Origin: Lycium barbarum | Taxonomy: Eukaryota > Streptophyta > Magnoliopsida > Solanales > Solanaceae | Length of the DNA: 64,000 bases | Direction: 5' to 3' | Assembly: GCF_019175385.1 (NCBI RefSeq) | Contig: NC_083343.1 | Coordinates: 51,048,457-51,112,456, forward strand | Part shown: piece by piece, positions 43,017-54,942 of the stretch | How the letters are laid out: every line of letters starts with the position of its first letter | How positions within the stretch are numbered: position 1 is the first letter of the stretch | Translations under genes and position numbers: made by a program | The notes under the pieces: generated by a model | Database searches by the model: none | Told to the model about the DNA's origin: nothing | What the model saw: only the letters and a program-made list of their open reading frames with translations

Positions 43017-44438
43017 TGTCACGACCCAATCCATGGGTCGTGCGGGCACCTATCATATTACTAACTTCGTAGGCGAACCCTTACCAACCAACCCAAATAT
43101 TCAGCCAGTTTATAACAACAAATCTTAAAAATCACTAAAATTAAAGTAAAAACTCAAACAGACTGTTTGAAATACAATAAAACTGAACAGAATTTCCCGG
43201 GACCTAGTCTAGACAGGTACAAGAGCTCCAACTGTATGAGAAGACAAAATAATTGACATAGTCTCTGCCTGGAGTGAGATGAGCGAGACTGTAGGAGAAT
43301 GCCTGACAAATCCACACACCGAAACTTCAACTAAAACCTGCAACATATCAACACCTAAAAAGGATGTACCAAGCGTAGTATCAGTACACCACACACACTG
43401 GTAAGCATCATAGGTCGACTAAGATTAGTTCACGCAACACCATTTAAAGTCAATAAGATAAGCAGATAAGTCAATGAACCTCAGGATTCTCAATAAAGGT
43501 TATTACCCCCTTACGACTTAGCTTTTCGCTCTTAACCGTTCACTTCTTTTAATTCCAAGAATTACAGGTGTTCTACCTAATCGCAACCGTTCCCTTCCTT
43601 TCACCCAACCTATTAAATCTCATCTCCGCATTCATCATATCCTCTAATTTCTACCCTTTTTGTCCGTAAAGTTCACCCACTCAAATTACTTACTACAATA
43701 TGAGGCACCTAGGGAATGGTTCACTATCTGAAAATCCGCTACTACACTTATCTTATATTAACCACCTCTCCACACACAATCTCAACGAAATCATAAATAT
43801 GAATAAGCAATATCAATGGCGTTACTACATACATGCACAACATAGATATATGAGATGTAGTGCCATGCAGAATGCGATGCAAGGCCCGACCACGTTGTAC
43901 ATACATGCTAACTGATGTCATTGGTCAGTAGTCATGACCTGCAGGGGACCCATAGTGTCCATGTACCACTCGTTCCGAATTCACTTCTCGGACCCGGGCC
44001 ATAAATCCTCCGCTCTGGAAAGAACCTCGGACACGGATCCATATAATATAGAATACTCGTCTCCAATTCAAACAGCCAAAAGACTAGATAACACAATTGC
44101 CCATACTCAACCTTTCCTGCTAAATGTATTTCCTCATAACCCATGCAATGCAATGCGATGATGCAATAAATCAAACAACTCATGAATCATTCCCTTAATG
44201 GGCGTTGTGCTAATCCGACTTACTCGGTCCTCTCAATACAAATCTCTTAATTACAAGATAGATAGCCATGTGAATATTTCAATACAATTGTAAATAAATA
44301 CGGAAATCACCCACTCCTAGGGATGCATGATTTAAACATGAAGTAACCCTCAGTGATAATAGCACTCACATTAATAACTATTCACTGTTACCTTAACTAC
44401 TCTTTACACATGATTTTAGTTCCATTATAGAATATTTC
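43017..44438 (-). repeat. Element D 3' LTR, part 1 (reverse)
   Basis: It starts TGTCACGACCC, the inverse of GGGTCGTGACA. It shares blocks with A's LTR in inverse order (for example GGGCACC and CTAGTCTAGAC near the start) but is well diverged. It is interrupted by E at 44439 and resumes at 59482. Confidence 0.75.
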
Positions 44439-44876
44439 TGTCACGACCCGACTAAAGGCCATGACGGGTGCCCGGGGCTAACCACCGTGCACCACTCATA
44501 GTACTAGTAATCATACTCATTCCGTGATCATTCGTTAATAGCCCGATCATGATCATAGGGAAACCATTTTCATTTGAAACACAATTATTGTTATATACAT
44601 ACCCCTCTGGCTTTGAAAATAATACATATATACACATGGTAAAAATCGTGAGACCATACTATCCACACATACGTATCTACGAGCCTCTACTAGAGTACTA
44701 GACATATAAATAAAAAGAGCATAATAAAGAAATCCTGAAACATATGGTGCAAACATAACCTGCTTAGCCTTTAAGAGTAAATGCATTTTAAACATTTCAC
44801 ATACATCAACCTATCACGTATATAATCCTCATTTACCCGCGTCCGGGTACCGTCATACGCCGCCCACTAGTGGTGT

Positions 44877-45070
44877 CATGTCCGGCCCTCTAGGCATGGT
44901 AAAATCACAAGCAGCCCGCATTACCGGTCACATGTCCGGCCATCTAGGCGCGGTAGAATCATATGCAGCCCGCATTCGCGGTGACATGTCCGGCCATCTA
45001 GGTGTAGTAGAATCATATGCAGCCCGCATTCGCGGTGACATGTCCGGCCATCTAGGCGCGGTAGAATCCT
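44877..45070 (-). repeat. Tandem repeat, 54-bp unit, about 3.5 copies
   Basis: CATGTCCGG anchors occur at 44877, 44931, 44985 and 45039, exactly 54 bp apart. The 5' LTR carries the same array with anchors at 57878, 57932 and 57986. Confidence 0.96.
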
Positions 45071-46159
45071 GTCATCGCATACATCTCATAAGCTCGTCAT
45101 AAAACATACATTAGAGTCACCAGATAATCTATAGCCATATCGGGGTGACGTAAGGTCGAGAACCCCCGATTCTATTATGGGTAAACCATAATCATCTTAG
45201 CTCACCTTGAAGGAACTATTATCATAAGGTGGGTCTATCAATCATAATTAATACCATGGGCTTTAGAATCTCTATATAGTGTTGACTTATATTTCCCGGA
45301 ATGTAAGAAAGTCATGGAAGGAAAAAGGGAATTCGTTTCACAAGAATCATGCCTTAGAAGGAAGGGACTAGCATTTCATACCGTAATGATTCGTTAACTC
45401 TATCACTTGGATACTTCTTTCTAATGCTCATGTTTCTACCTTCAAAGAAATTCATACCAAAATTAGACAATCGAAGACATACTTATGCTTAACTAAAGCT
45501 AACGAAAATCGGTTAGCATCTTCCTTTATTTCGATAACTTCCTCCACATAATAATAATAATAAAGATAACAATAATTCCCAATATCACAACAACAACCAC
45601 CAGATCTTAATCCACAATTTCATCAAGCTAGATATTATCAATCCCAACGTTCCCTATCACTCTTTTATAACCCTAGCTATGGCACCATCCGTGTCCATCC
45701 TCACACAATGCCTCTACAACATCTTTACCATCATTCATAGTAAGATTGAACTCATTACATATCAAGAACTATGATTCAAGTCAAGTCATGATTTAAAAAT
45801 ATCTTTATTTTCATACTTTCACCTCATGTTCCCTTTTCTCCATAATTCAAGTCTTTTAACCCTTCAATAGTTTAAATAACATGGAAGAATCATAAAACTT
45901 ACCTTAATCACTTGGAAGTAAGCCTTGGGTTACTCCACTCCATTAGAATGAAATCCTCCACTTGCATGCCAATGAAATTCTTACCCTTCACAAACCCAAA
46001 TAGGCTTCCTAGTATTTGAATCTCTTAATTCTTGGCTTTGATCTTGGTATTTTGGTATAGATTGTTATGGAAATGGAGAGAGGGGTTTTTTTGGAGGGTT
46101 GTAGAGAGATATAGAATCTTCTTTTTGTGGAAAATAATGAAATAAAACGTGGGTTCTTG

Positions 46160-46167
46160 TATTTATA
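46160..46167 (-). promoter_or_regulatory. TATA box, element E 3' LTR
   Basis: On the minus strand TCTATAAATACAAGAACCC, about 25-30 bp after the GTCGACG cluster. The 5' LTR copy near 59111-59118 reads TATAAAC. Confidence 0.65.
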
Positions 46168-46191
46168 GACAGGGTTAGAAACTTCCAGATC

Positions 46192-46345
46192 GGCAGGTCA
46201 ACAAGCAGGGTCGACGGCTCGTCAACGTGCGTCGTTGATCCTCCGCCTGAGATGTCTGAGATATCTAATCGCAGAACCTCGTCGATGGCGCCAGGCGACG
46301 ACTCGTCGACGTGTCGACGGTCCGTCCCTTGGGCCGTTGACGCTA
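46192..46345. promoter_or_regulatory. Cluster of GTCGACG-type words, element E 3' LTR
   Basis: GGTCGACGG, CTCGTCGAC, GTGTCGACGG and GCCGTTGACG recur, lying upstream of the TATA box in the direction of transcription. The 5' LTR has the same cluster at 59140-59272. Confidence 0.75.
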
Positions 46346-46550
46346 ACTGGTGTCAGCAGTTTCCTGAACTGCTCCGATTCAATTCTTTTCACTTCCAATT
46401 CCCTCGAAATGTCCAGAACACATACTTATACACCTGTACAAATACAAAGCAAAATATCTCATAACAAGGACTTTGGTGCGGGCTACCGTACGGCCGCTAT
46501 ACACCACCAATAAGCCGAAATTTCCTTGAAATAAAATGGGAGGTGTGACA

Positions 46551-46565
46551 TTCTTCCCCCTTTTT
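46551..46565 (-). other. Polypurine tract, element E
   Basis: Inverse strand AAAAAGGGGGAAGAA directly before the 3' LTR, preceded by a CGAGGACGAATG motif. Confidence 0.92.
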
Positions 46566-46754
46566 AAAACATTCGTCCTCGAATATTAAGTTCTCGGGAA
46601 TTTTACAAAATTTTCGCCAGACTTTTCTCTGCAATATGGCACTACCAACCTGTCACAACAACCCATAACAATGCCTCACAGGGACACAATATCACAGTAA
46701 TAAATTTTGGCCACACACCACCCAAAAACATAAAAAGAAAACATGCATACCACA

Positions 46755-46888
46755 TAATCTTGACGTTTCATCTTGGATTTCTTCTGGGGCCTGAAATAAA
46801 TGTGGGTGCTTGGCCTTCATATTTTATTCCGCCTCCCAAGTCATCTCGTCCCGGTTGTTATTTCTCCATAAGACCTTAACTGAGGTTA
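46755..46888 (-). pseudogene. pol: Element E chromodomain, C-terminal piece
   Basis: It resumes the chromodomain broken by F with VKVLWRNNNRDEMTWEAE, followed by a TAA where homologues have Glu, then MKAKHPHLFQAP. The duplication GGTTA at 46884-46888 marks the F insertion. Confidence 0.88.
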
Positions 46889-48998
46889 TGTCACGACCCG
46901 ACTAGGGGCCGTGACGAGTACCCGGTACTTGTACCGAGCACCCCTTATCTTGTCTCATATCCTTATTACTAAGTGGGCCGTATGACCTATACCATTTTTT
47001 TTTTTCTGTTACTTAACATTAATAATTGTAGCATAGTTATGAACATAGGCGAACAACCTTTACTAACACATTATACATCGACTAGGACTGCTAAAAGTAC
47101 AAAACATTTAACTGTACACATCTGTCTACGAGCCTCTAGACATAATACACATATACACAAGAAGGGCCGAGCACTGTCACGCCCGAATATATATATATAC
47201 ACAAAATAGTACCAATAAACAGTGGCTCCGGAATGACTGGAGCACTCTCTGTGAACCGCTGGTGAAGCTTCTAAGAACCGGACCCGTCTACCTGCTTACC
47301 TGCGCGGCATGAAACGCAGCGTCCACAAGAAGGGACGTCAGTACGAATAGTGTACCGAGTATGTAAGGCATGAAAATAGTAAAGAGAGGAATATAAATTG
47401 CAACCAATACATAATGAAATCATAGGACATATAGAGCGATAATAGAGTAACCTGTACATGTATGTGCCACCCAGGGCAGATGCCATACATGCTAAGTTGT
47501 CTTTAAAAAAAACATTTCGTGTTCATATATGAAAATAAAACATAATATATATTGCCGAGGCGTCGGCAGCCGATCCTTTTAACCATGAATGTGTGTAAAT
47601 ATCCCGCGTCCGGGCATCCCGCGTCCGGGATGATATCAAGTCAAATACGGCTACATGTACCGTGTGTAACCCCGCGTCTATAGCGCTCTGCCCTGCTCCC
47701 TTCTTCCCCGTGTACATATACATATATACATATATACCATAGCATGCAAGCGAGCCCAAAAAGAAGCTATAACGTTATCGGAGTGACGTAAGGTCGGTAG
47801 CCTCCGATTACATTATGAAATCGTCATGGTCGTCAGGTCTCACCTTGAGGGAACAACAATTATAAGGCGAGACTATCCATAAAGGAAAACATCATGAGAG
47901 AACATAGAACAGGATCATAAGGTATCGTTTCATGTACTTTGGAATCTTTAATCATGGAAGCATCATTGTCGTATTCATCATATGAACATTTTCTTCCCGG
48001 ACATCATCCATGTCATTGTAGAACATACTCATCGTAATTGACAAAAAAACGTACTTTGCCACAGACTTTGTTTTGGGAAAATGCGGGCGTTTGGAAAACC
48101 TTTTGAGCTATTGGGGAGAAGATCATACCTTAGGGTCAATAGATTAGTTAAACAACTATTGTTTAGTAGTCGGAATAGTAATCTAAAAGTTTCCCTTGAT
48201 TATAGTACGAAAATAAGCTAAATGGAACAATAGGAGGGAATTTGGGAATAGTGGGCCCACCTCGAGTCAAATGAGGCGGCGTACTAAATTTTTATATGTT
48301 ATATGTCATGGCGTTACTTTTCGGGGTTTTACGGTAATCGAGTCCTCTTTATGCAAGTTCTAGAGGGCTAGGAAGGTTTTTTCAACATTTTGCACAATTT
48401 CTAGTTCAATTCTACTTAAGGAAAAAGGAGAAACTTTAGGTGCGGAATTCTGGGGAATAGAGTTGTCCCCGAGGCTCGTGTCCAACTTAATACGTCTAAG
48501 ACATGCCATAGAAGGAAGGGTGAAGCCTTACATACCTCTTTCCGCTCCTTTGGCTATCCCGAATTCAACTCGCAAATCCGCCAAAATCTACAAATTGGTC
48601 AAGTTTACCAAACATGATTAGTGCCTTTAGAATTGAATTCTTAAAATGATACTTGGCTACTGAAATTTCGGCACCACTTCCCCTGTAAAATACTCCATCC
48701 CACCAAGTTCAACTTGGCCAATTTCAATCAACAACAATCCGGGAATTCAACCCGGCCAAACTAACAACACAATATCAACACAATACTAAAAATTTCGTAT
48801 TCATTCCAAGTTACATTATAACAACTCAATCAATATACTACTTCCTTCAAAACCTTCCAACTCCAATAAGAACATTAAAAACATTATAATTCATATACCA
48901 ACAACACCATACTAACAACATTATCTTCCATACATGCAAGAACATAGTATTCAATTTTAAATACTATAACCGCAAGTCTCCAACGTCTTCAACTTCAA
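46889..48998 (-). repeat. Element F 3' LTR (truncated at its 5' end)
   Basis: It matches 49292-51400 closely. Homology stops at about 48998, where gag sequence begins. It holds H1 at 47320-47337 and a CAG/GTAAGC donor-like site after it. Confidence 0.94.
47320..47337 (-). promoter_or_regulatory. LTR hairpin H1, element F 3' LTR
   Basis: Minus strand CGTCC(CTTCTTGT)GGACG, then CAGGTAAGC. Confidence 0.6.
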
Positions 48999-49071
48999 TA
49001 TTTACCGGTGACTCCCATTCAGTCCGCCTTTCCGCTACCGTCTTGCCCTTCTCGGCGGCTGTCGCTTTCAT
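48999..49071 (-). pseudogene. gag: Element F gag, first 24 codons
   Basis: On the minus strand the ATG is at 49071-49069, reading MKATAAEKGKTVAERR and on to the deletion junction at 48999. It corresponds to the MPPKGKATAAQKGK start of C and E. The remaining gag and all of pol are missing. Confidence 0.85.
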
Positions 49072-49202
49072 CTTCGCAGGTATCGCTGAAAATATAACAC
49101 CGGATTAGGAAGAAGGAAAAACCCTTACTATAGCTCTATCGCACGATCTAGAATACAAAGAAGGTCATATTTCCTAAATGCCCCGCAACCTCCTGCCTAT
49201 AA

Positions 49203-49220
49203 GTGTGGCGCGCTACACAC
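49203..49220 (-). promoter_or_regulatory. Dimerisation-type stem-loop in element F leader
   Basis: Minus strand: stem GTGTG/CACAC and 8-nt loop TAGCGCGC with palindrome GCGCGC (49215-49208). An outer stem CCTGTTTAT/ATAGGCAGG with two G-U pairs encloses it. It lies 61 nt after the primer site. Confidence 0.7.
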
Positions 49221-49275
49221 CCATAAACAGGACTCTACTGGACACGGCTCGTAGACAAACCCGTAGGACCGAACT

Positions 49276-49287
49276 GCTCTGATACCA
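49276..49287 (-). other. Primer binding site, element F
   Basis: Minus strand TGGTATCAGAGC, a perfect tRNA-iMet complement, 4 bp from the LTR end. Confidence 0.95.
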
Positions 49288-49291
49288 CTTC

Positions 49292-52200
49292 TGTCACGAC
49301 CCGACTAGGGGCCGTGACGAGTACCCGGTACTTGTACCGAGCACCCCTTATCTTGTCTCATATCCTTATTACTAAGTGGGTCGTATGACCTATACCATTT
49401 TTTTTTCTGTTACTTAACATTAACAATTGTAGCATAGTTATGAACATAGGCGAACAACCTTTACTAACACATTATACATCGACTAGGACTGCTAAAAGTA
49501 CAAAACATTTAACTGTACACATCTGTCTACGAGCCTCTATACATAATACACATATACACAAGAAGGGCCGAGCACTGTCACGCCCGAATATATATATATA
49601 CACAAAATAGTACCAATAAACAGTGGCTCCGGAATGACTAGAGCACTCTCTGTGAACCGCTGGTGAAGCTTCTAAGAACCGGACCCGTCTACCTGCTTAC
49701 CTGCGCGGCATGAAACGCAGCGTCCGCGAGAAGGGACGTCAGTACGAATAGTGTACCGAGTATGTAAGGCATGAAAATAGTAAAGAGAGGAATATAAATT
49801 GCAACCAATACATAATGAAATCATAGGACATATAGAGCGATAATAGAGTAACCTGTACATGTATGTGCCACCCAGGGCAGATGCCATGCATGCTAAGCTG
49901 TCTTTAAAAAAAACATTTCGTGTTCATATATGAAAATAAAACATAATATATATTGCCGAGGCGTCGGCAGCCGATCCATTTAACCATGAATGTGTGTAAA
50001 TATCCCGCGTCCGGGCATCCCGCGTCCGGGATGATATCAAGTCAAATCCGGCTACATGTACCGTGTGTAACCCCGCGTCTATAGCGCTCTGCCCTGCTCC
50101 CTTCTTCCCCGTGTACATATAAATATATACATATATACCATAGCATGCAAGCGAGCCCAAAAAGAAGCTATAACGTTATCGGAGTGACGTAAGGTCGGTA
50201 GCCTCCGATTATATTATGAAATCGTCATGGTCGTCAGGTCTCACCTTGAGGGAACAACAATTATAAGGCGAGACTATCCATAAAGGATAACATCATGAGA
50301 GAACATAGAACAAGATCATAAGGTATCGTTTCATGTACTTTGGAATCTTTAATCATGGAATCATCATTGTCGTATTCATCATATGAACATTTTCTTCCCT
50401 GACATCATCCATGTCATTGTAGAACATACTCATCGTAATTGACAAAAAAACTTTCTTTGCCACAGACTTTGTTTTGGGAAAATGCGGACGTTTGGAAAAC
50501 CTTTTGAGCTATTGGGGAGAAGATCATACCTTAGGGTCAATATATTAGTTAAACAACTATTGTTTAGTAGTCGGAATAGTAATCTAAAAGTTTCCCTTGA
50601 TTATAGTACGGAAATAAGCTAAATGGAACAATAGGAGGGAATTTGGGAATAGTGGGCCCACCTCGAGTCAAATGAGGCGGCGTACTAAATTTTTATATGT
50701 TATATGTCATGGCGTTACTTATCGGGGTTTTAGGGTAATCGAGTCCTCTTTATGCAAGTTCTAGAGGGCTAGGAAGGTTTTTTCAACATTTTGCACAATT
50801 TCTAGTTCAATTCTACTGAAGGAAAAAGGAGAAACTTTAGGTGCGGAATTCCGGGGAATAGAGTTGTCCCCGAGGCTCGTGTCCAACTTAATACGTCTAA
50901 GACATGCCATAGAAGGAGGGGTGAAGCCTTACATACCTCTTTCCGCTCCTTTGGCTATCCCGAATTCAACTCGCAAATCCGCCAAAATCTACAAATTGGT
51001 CAAGTTTACCAAACATGATTAGTGCCTTTAGAATTGAATTCTTAAAATGATACTTGGCTACCGAAATTTCGGCACCACTTCCCCTGTAAAATACTCCATC
51101 CCACCAAGTTCAACTTGGCCAATTTCAATCAACAACAATCCGGGAATTCAACCCGGCCAAACTAACAACACAATATCAACACAATACTAAAAATTTCCGT
51201 ATTCATTCCAAGTTACATTATAACAACTCAATCAATATACTACTTCCTTCAAAACCTTCCAACTTCAATAAGAACATTAACAACATTATAATTCATATAC
51301 CAACAACACCATACTAACAACATTATCTTCCATACATGCAAGAACATAGTATTCAATTTTAAATACTCCAACCGCAAGTCTCCAACTTCTTCAACTTCAC
51401 AAGATTATTATGCATTCATTAACAACATAGTATCCGAAACACAACGACAACCAAAACTCTAAATAAAATTGGCTCATCTTCTTTCACCACTTAACACATA
51501 TATACGGCTATACATATAATATACACTATACGGCCACCATCCTACATACACCACTACAACCTTTCCAAAATCATCCAACTTTCATTATCCACATAACATT
51601 CACAACAATATCAACCAAATACTAAACAAAATAATTACAACATAATTTCTACACACACACATATATCACACGGCCACACACACCCACTTCCATATTCTTA
51701 CCAATTTCACTTATTTTTGTACACTACAACATGCAAAATCTTCCATAACATATAAGAAAGATTTAAACCTTACCTTTTCTTCAATTCTTCACTTGGCTAT
51801 ATATGTTGGTAGCTTGAAAGAATATAAGTTTTTCTTGCTCTAACAACAACTCCACTTTGTTAAGGACCCTTTAATTAGTAGAATACAATTTTTGGAGGAA
51901 TTTTTCAAGGTTTCTTATGGAGTTTTTTTTTTACTATGGCTGAAATGGCCCTAGGAGTTTTCTCCTTCTTTCTTTGTTCTTCAAGTTCTTGAAAATTCTA
52001 GAGAGGTTTATGAAGATAAGATGACTTTGTCATCTTTTTATTTAACTTATTTAAAAGCCATGTGGGCTTAAGCCCACTAAGAAGTGGACGACCACTTGGC
52101 CCAAATGGTCAAGCCCACACATTTGTTTTTGTTCTTGCCACTTATGAAAAAAAATTATTTTCCAAATTCCAAATTTACCCTTTGTCTTCCTCCATAATTC

Positions 52201-52372
52201 CGCGAGGCATATTGTGAATTTCCCTTTATGTCCTCGACCTTTCTTAATAATTCCACTTCTAAATTCTTTATAAGCCATTCATATGCTTTACAAAATAAAA
52301 ATATGGCCTTGCTTGTTGTCCTCCCGCGATTGTCTTGAATTATCCGATTGCACAAAAACGCGGGATATAACA
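49292..52372 (-). repeat. Element F 5' LTR
   Basis: Inverse of TGTTATATCCCG...GGGTCGTGACA, complete. H1 is at 49721-49738 (minus strand CGTCC(CTTCTCGC)GGACG). The H3 equivalent is not recognisable. A duplicated CCCGCGTCCGGG occurs around 50002-50030. Confidence 0.95.
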
Positions 52373-52377
52373 GGTTA

Positions 52378-53020
52378 CTTCTTTATTTCTAAGTCTCTGT
52401 ACCTGCCTATCTAGTATGGCAACGGGTACTTCTTCATAAGCCAACTTTTCTGTCACTTGAACATCATCTACTGGGACGATCCTAGTAGGACCTCTAACAC
52501 ACTTAGGAAGCATTGAGACATGGAAAACCGGATGGACTGATTCCAGTTCTGAGGGTAAGTCTAATTCATAACCTACTTGACCCACCTTGCGGACAACCTT
52601 ATAAGGTCCAATGTATCGAGGACTCATCTTTCCTTTCTTACCAAATCACATCACTCCTTTCATTGGTGACACCTTTAAGACTACCCAGTCATCAACTTGA
52701 AATTCTAAGTCCCGTCGACGGTTGTCCGCGTAAGATTTCTGACGACTCTGGGCTGTCAACAATCGATCTCGGATAACCTTGACCTTTTCCACTGCCCGTT
52801 GGATCAACTCGGGGCCTATTAATTGTGTTTCCCCGACTTCAAGACACCCAATTGGGAATCTACACTTTCTTCCATATAGAGCTTCGTACGGAGCCATTTG
52901 GATACTGGAAAGATACCTGTTGTTGTATGCAAACTCGATAAGGGGTAAGTGGTCGTCCCAACTACCACCGAAATCTAGAACACATGCTCTTAGCATATCT
53001 TCCAAGGTCTGAATAGTACG
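52378..53020 (-). pseudogene. pol: Element E integrase C-terminus and chromodomain start
   Basis: Minus strand: EDMLRACVLDFGGSWDDHL, QMAPYEALYGRKCR and KSYADNRRRDLEF, up to a TGA at 52648-52646 in the MKGVMRFG motif. The same frame then continues through GPYKVVRKVGQVGYELDLP, VHPVFHVSMLPKC and the chromodomain start PVAILDRQVQRLRNKEVT, where element F is inserted. Confidence 0.9.
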
Positions 53021-53330
53021 TTAGGCTTGCCCATCATTTTGTGGGTGAAATGCTGTGCTAAGCTTCACCTGAGTACCCAAACCTTCTTGGAAAGACTTCC
53101 AAAACTTATCTGTAAATTGCGCTCCTCTATCAGTAATAATGGACATCGGAATACCATGGAGTAGCAATATTTCTTTAAGATACAGTCTTGCATAATCTTC
53201 TGCTGAGTAGGTAGTTCTAACCGGAAGGAAATGGGTTGATTTCGTGAGTCTGTCCACGATTACCCATATAGAGTCATACTTGCTTCGGGAACGAGGTAAC
53301 CCTACAATGAAATACACGTTTATTTCTTTC
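53021..53330 (-). pseudogene. pol: Element E integrase core, two catalytic residues lost
   Basis: Minus strand: the first catalytic Asp of the NMDF motif is Tyr (codon 53314-53312). The second, in IITDRGAQF, is kept. The Glu codon of QAERT is the stop TAA at 53023-53021. A further stop replaces Trp in the TWKWE motif just upstream. Strand transfer would be impossible. Confidence 0.92.
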
Positions 53331-53580
53331 TATTTCCAAGTTGCAATTTCCATTGCTTGCAATAACCCTCCTGGTTTTTTATGCTCGATTTTTACTTGTT
53401 GACAGTTCGGACATTGAGTTACAACTTCTACTATGTCTTTCTTCATTCCATCCCACCAATACACCAATTTGAGATCATGATACATCTTGTTGCATGAATA
53501 GAATACCGAGAATCATGGGCTTCTTCTAGAATTCCCTGACGTAATTCTGCATCTTTCGAAACACATAACCTGCCTCGGTA
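53331..53580 (-). pseudogene. pol: Element E integrase zinc domain, damaged
   Basis: Minus strand: it begins after a stop at about 53581 (TGA at an expected Arg codon) and has EEAHDSRYSIH. A small deletion of 7-8 bases near 53490 removes the Pro-Gly-Ala region and shifts the frame, followed by the YWWDGMKKD and CPNCQQVK motifs. The HHCC site is therefore split. Confidence 0.82.
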
Positions 53581-54096
53581 TCAAAGAACTCCATCTATAG
53601 AAGTTTCAAATGGAGACTTCTCCTTTTCATGAAATGTGTCTCTATAGTGGCTCAAATGAGGATCTTCATATTGACGCTCTTTTACCTCCATGTCCAAGGA
53701 TGAAACAGTGGGATTATTGACATCAATTTCTGTACTGCCTGAATCAACTAGACGGATTCCAAGATTAGCTAGTTGGTGGAGCTCACGGATTATTTCTTTC
53801 TTCTCCGGAGGAACTTTACATAGGTTGCCCATTGATCGGCGGCTAAGTGCATCAGCTACTACGTTTGCCTTCCCGGGGTGGTATAAAATACTCACATCAT
53901 AATCTTTCAATAATTCTAACCACCGCCTTTGCCGCAGATTTAAATCCTTTTGCTTGAAAATGTATTGGAGACTCTTTTGATCTATATAGATATCGACATG
54001 CACACCATACAAGTAATGCCTCCACATTTTTAATGCATGAATAACTGCAGCCAATTCGAGATCATGAGTTGGATAGTTCTTTTCATGTTTCCGCAA
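53581..54096 (-). pseudogene. pol: Element E RNase H and linker
   Basis: Minus strand: open from the [20 protein letters not shown] motif through [19 protein letters not shown] to the [15 protein letters not shown] end of RNase H, then the variable linker to integrase. The catalytic start (YCDASGVGVGCVLM) lies just upstream at about 54135-54180 in the same frame and is followed by a TAG at an expected Gln. Confidence 0.9.
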
Positions 54097-54942
54097 CTGT
54101 CTTGAAGCATAAGCAATAACTTTACCGTGCTACATTAATACACATCCTACCCCAACACCAGAAGCATCGCAATATACAACATACCTGTCTAGCCCTTCTG
54201 GAAGTGTCAAGACTGGAGCTGAAGTTAGCCTATCTTTCAATTCTTGAAAACTGCGTTCACAGGCATCACTCCATTGAAATTTAGCTGACTTCTAGGTTAG
54301 CTTTGTCAATGGGGCTGAAATAGGGGAAAACCCCTCCACAAACCTTCTGTAGTAATCTGCCAATCCCAGAAAACTACGGACTTCTTTAGGAGTTGTGGGC
54401 CTTGGCCAAGTCTTCACAACCTCAATTTTCTGAGTATCCACTCGGATGCCATCATCTAAAATGACATGACCCAAAAATGTCACAAAATTCAGCCAAAACT
54501 CGCACTTTGAAAATTTCACATACAATTTTCGAGTTCTAAGAATTCCAAGGACAATACGTAAATGGTCTGAATGTTCTGATTCTGTGCGAGAGTACACTAG
54601 AATATCATCAATCAACACTATTACGCATAGAACCAAGAGAGGTCTAAATACATTATTCATAAAATTCATAAACACTGTCAGAGCATTAGTTAACCCAAAT
54701 GACATCACCCGGAATTCATAATGGTCGTATCTCGTTCTGAAGGCTGTCTTGGGAATATCTTCTTCTTTACCTCTCACTTGATGATAACCTGACCTTAGGT
54801 ATATTTTGGAAAACCATTTGGCACCCTTTAATTGATCAAACAAATCATCAATCCTTGGGAGAGGATATTTGTTCTTGATCGTCACTTTATTTAACTGCCT
54901 GTAGTTAATACACATCCATAAAGAACTATCTTTCTTTTGCAC
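54097..54942 (-). pseudogene. pol: Element E reverse transcriptase
   Basis: Minus strand: [48 protein letters not shown] and LIDDILVYS. The first palm Asp (KIDLRSGYH) is Tyr at 54801-54799, while the YxDD-type Asp pair is intact. TAG codons at about 54292 and 54130 interrupt the frame at expected Gln codons. The start lies after a frameshift near 55140. Confidence 0.92.

Larger units (their letters stand above)
44439..46550 (-). repeat. Element E 3' LTR
   Basis: Inverse of TGTCACACC...GGGTCGTGACA, 2,112 bp. About 200 bp present in the 5' LTR (57475-57690), including hairpins H1-H3, are absent here near 44707. It holds a 54-bp tandem array (44877-45070), a GTCGACG word cluster (46192-46345) and a TATA box (46160-46167). 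Confidence 0.93.
49086..49700 (-). other. Predicted leader intron of element F
   Basis: The donor CAG/GTAAGC (intron starts at 49700, minus strand) is the best donor match among the elements. The acceptor ATTTTCAG ends at 49086, with a CCTAATCC branch motif upstream. The exon continues CGATACCTGCGAAG to the gag ATG. It would remove the primer site and dimerisation loop. Confidence 0.45.
46889..52372 (-). mobile_element. Element F: internally deleted LTR retrotransposon, minus strand
   Basis: Perfect GGTTA duplications (46884-46888, 52373-52377). It has a complete 5' LTR (49292-52372, 3,081 bp), a perfect primer site, a leader, the first 24 codons of gag, then a junction into the 3' LTR (46889-48998), which lacks its first 970 or so bp. 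By eye the two LTRs differ at roughly 30-35 positions over 2.1 kb, the most recent pair in the window. Gag-pol and the polypurine tract are gone. Confidence 0.95.

Noticed and set aside
47100..47200. Hairpin H3 in element F
   Set aside because: The loop G(C/T)CCTGT is absent and only a 4-bp pairing remains, so F was not counted as support for H3.
47523..47759. A 78-codon minus-strand frame present in both LTRs of F
   Set aside because: It is kept in both LTRs only because they are near-identical; it has microsatellite-like coding and no homology.
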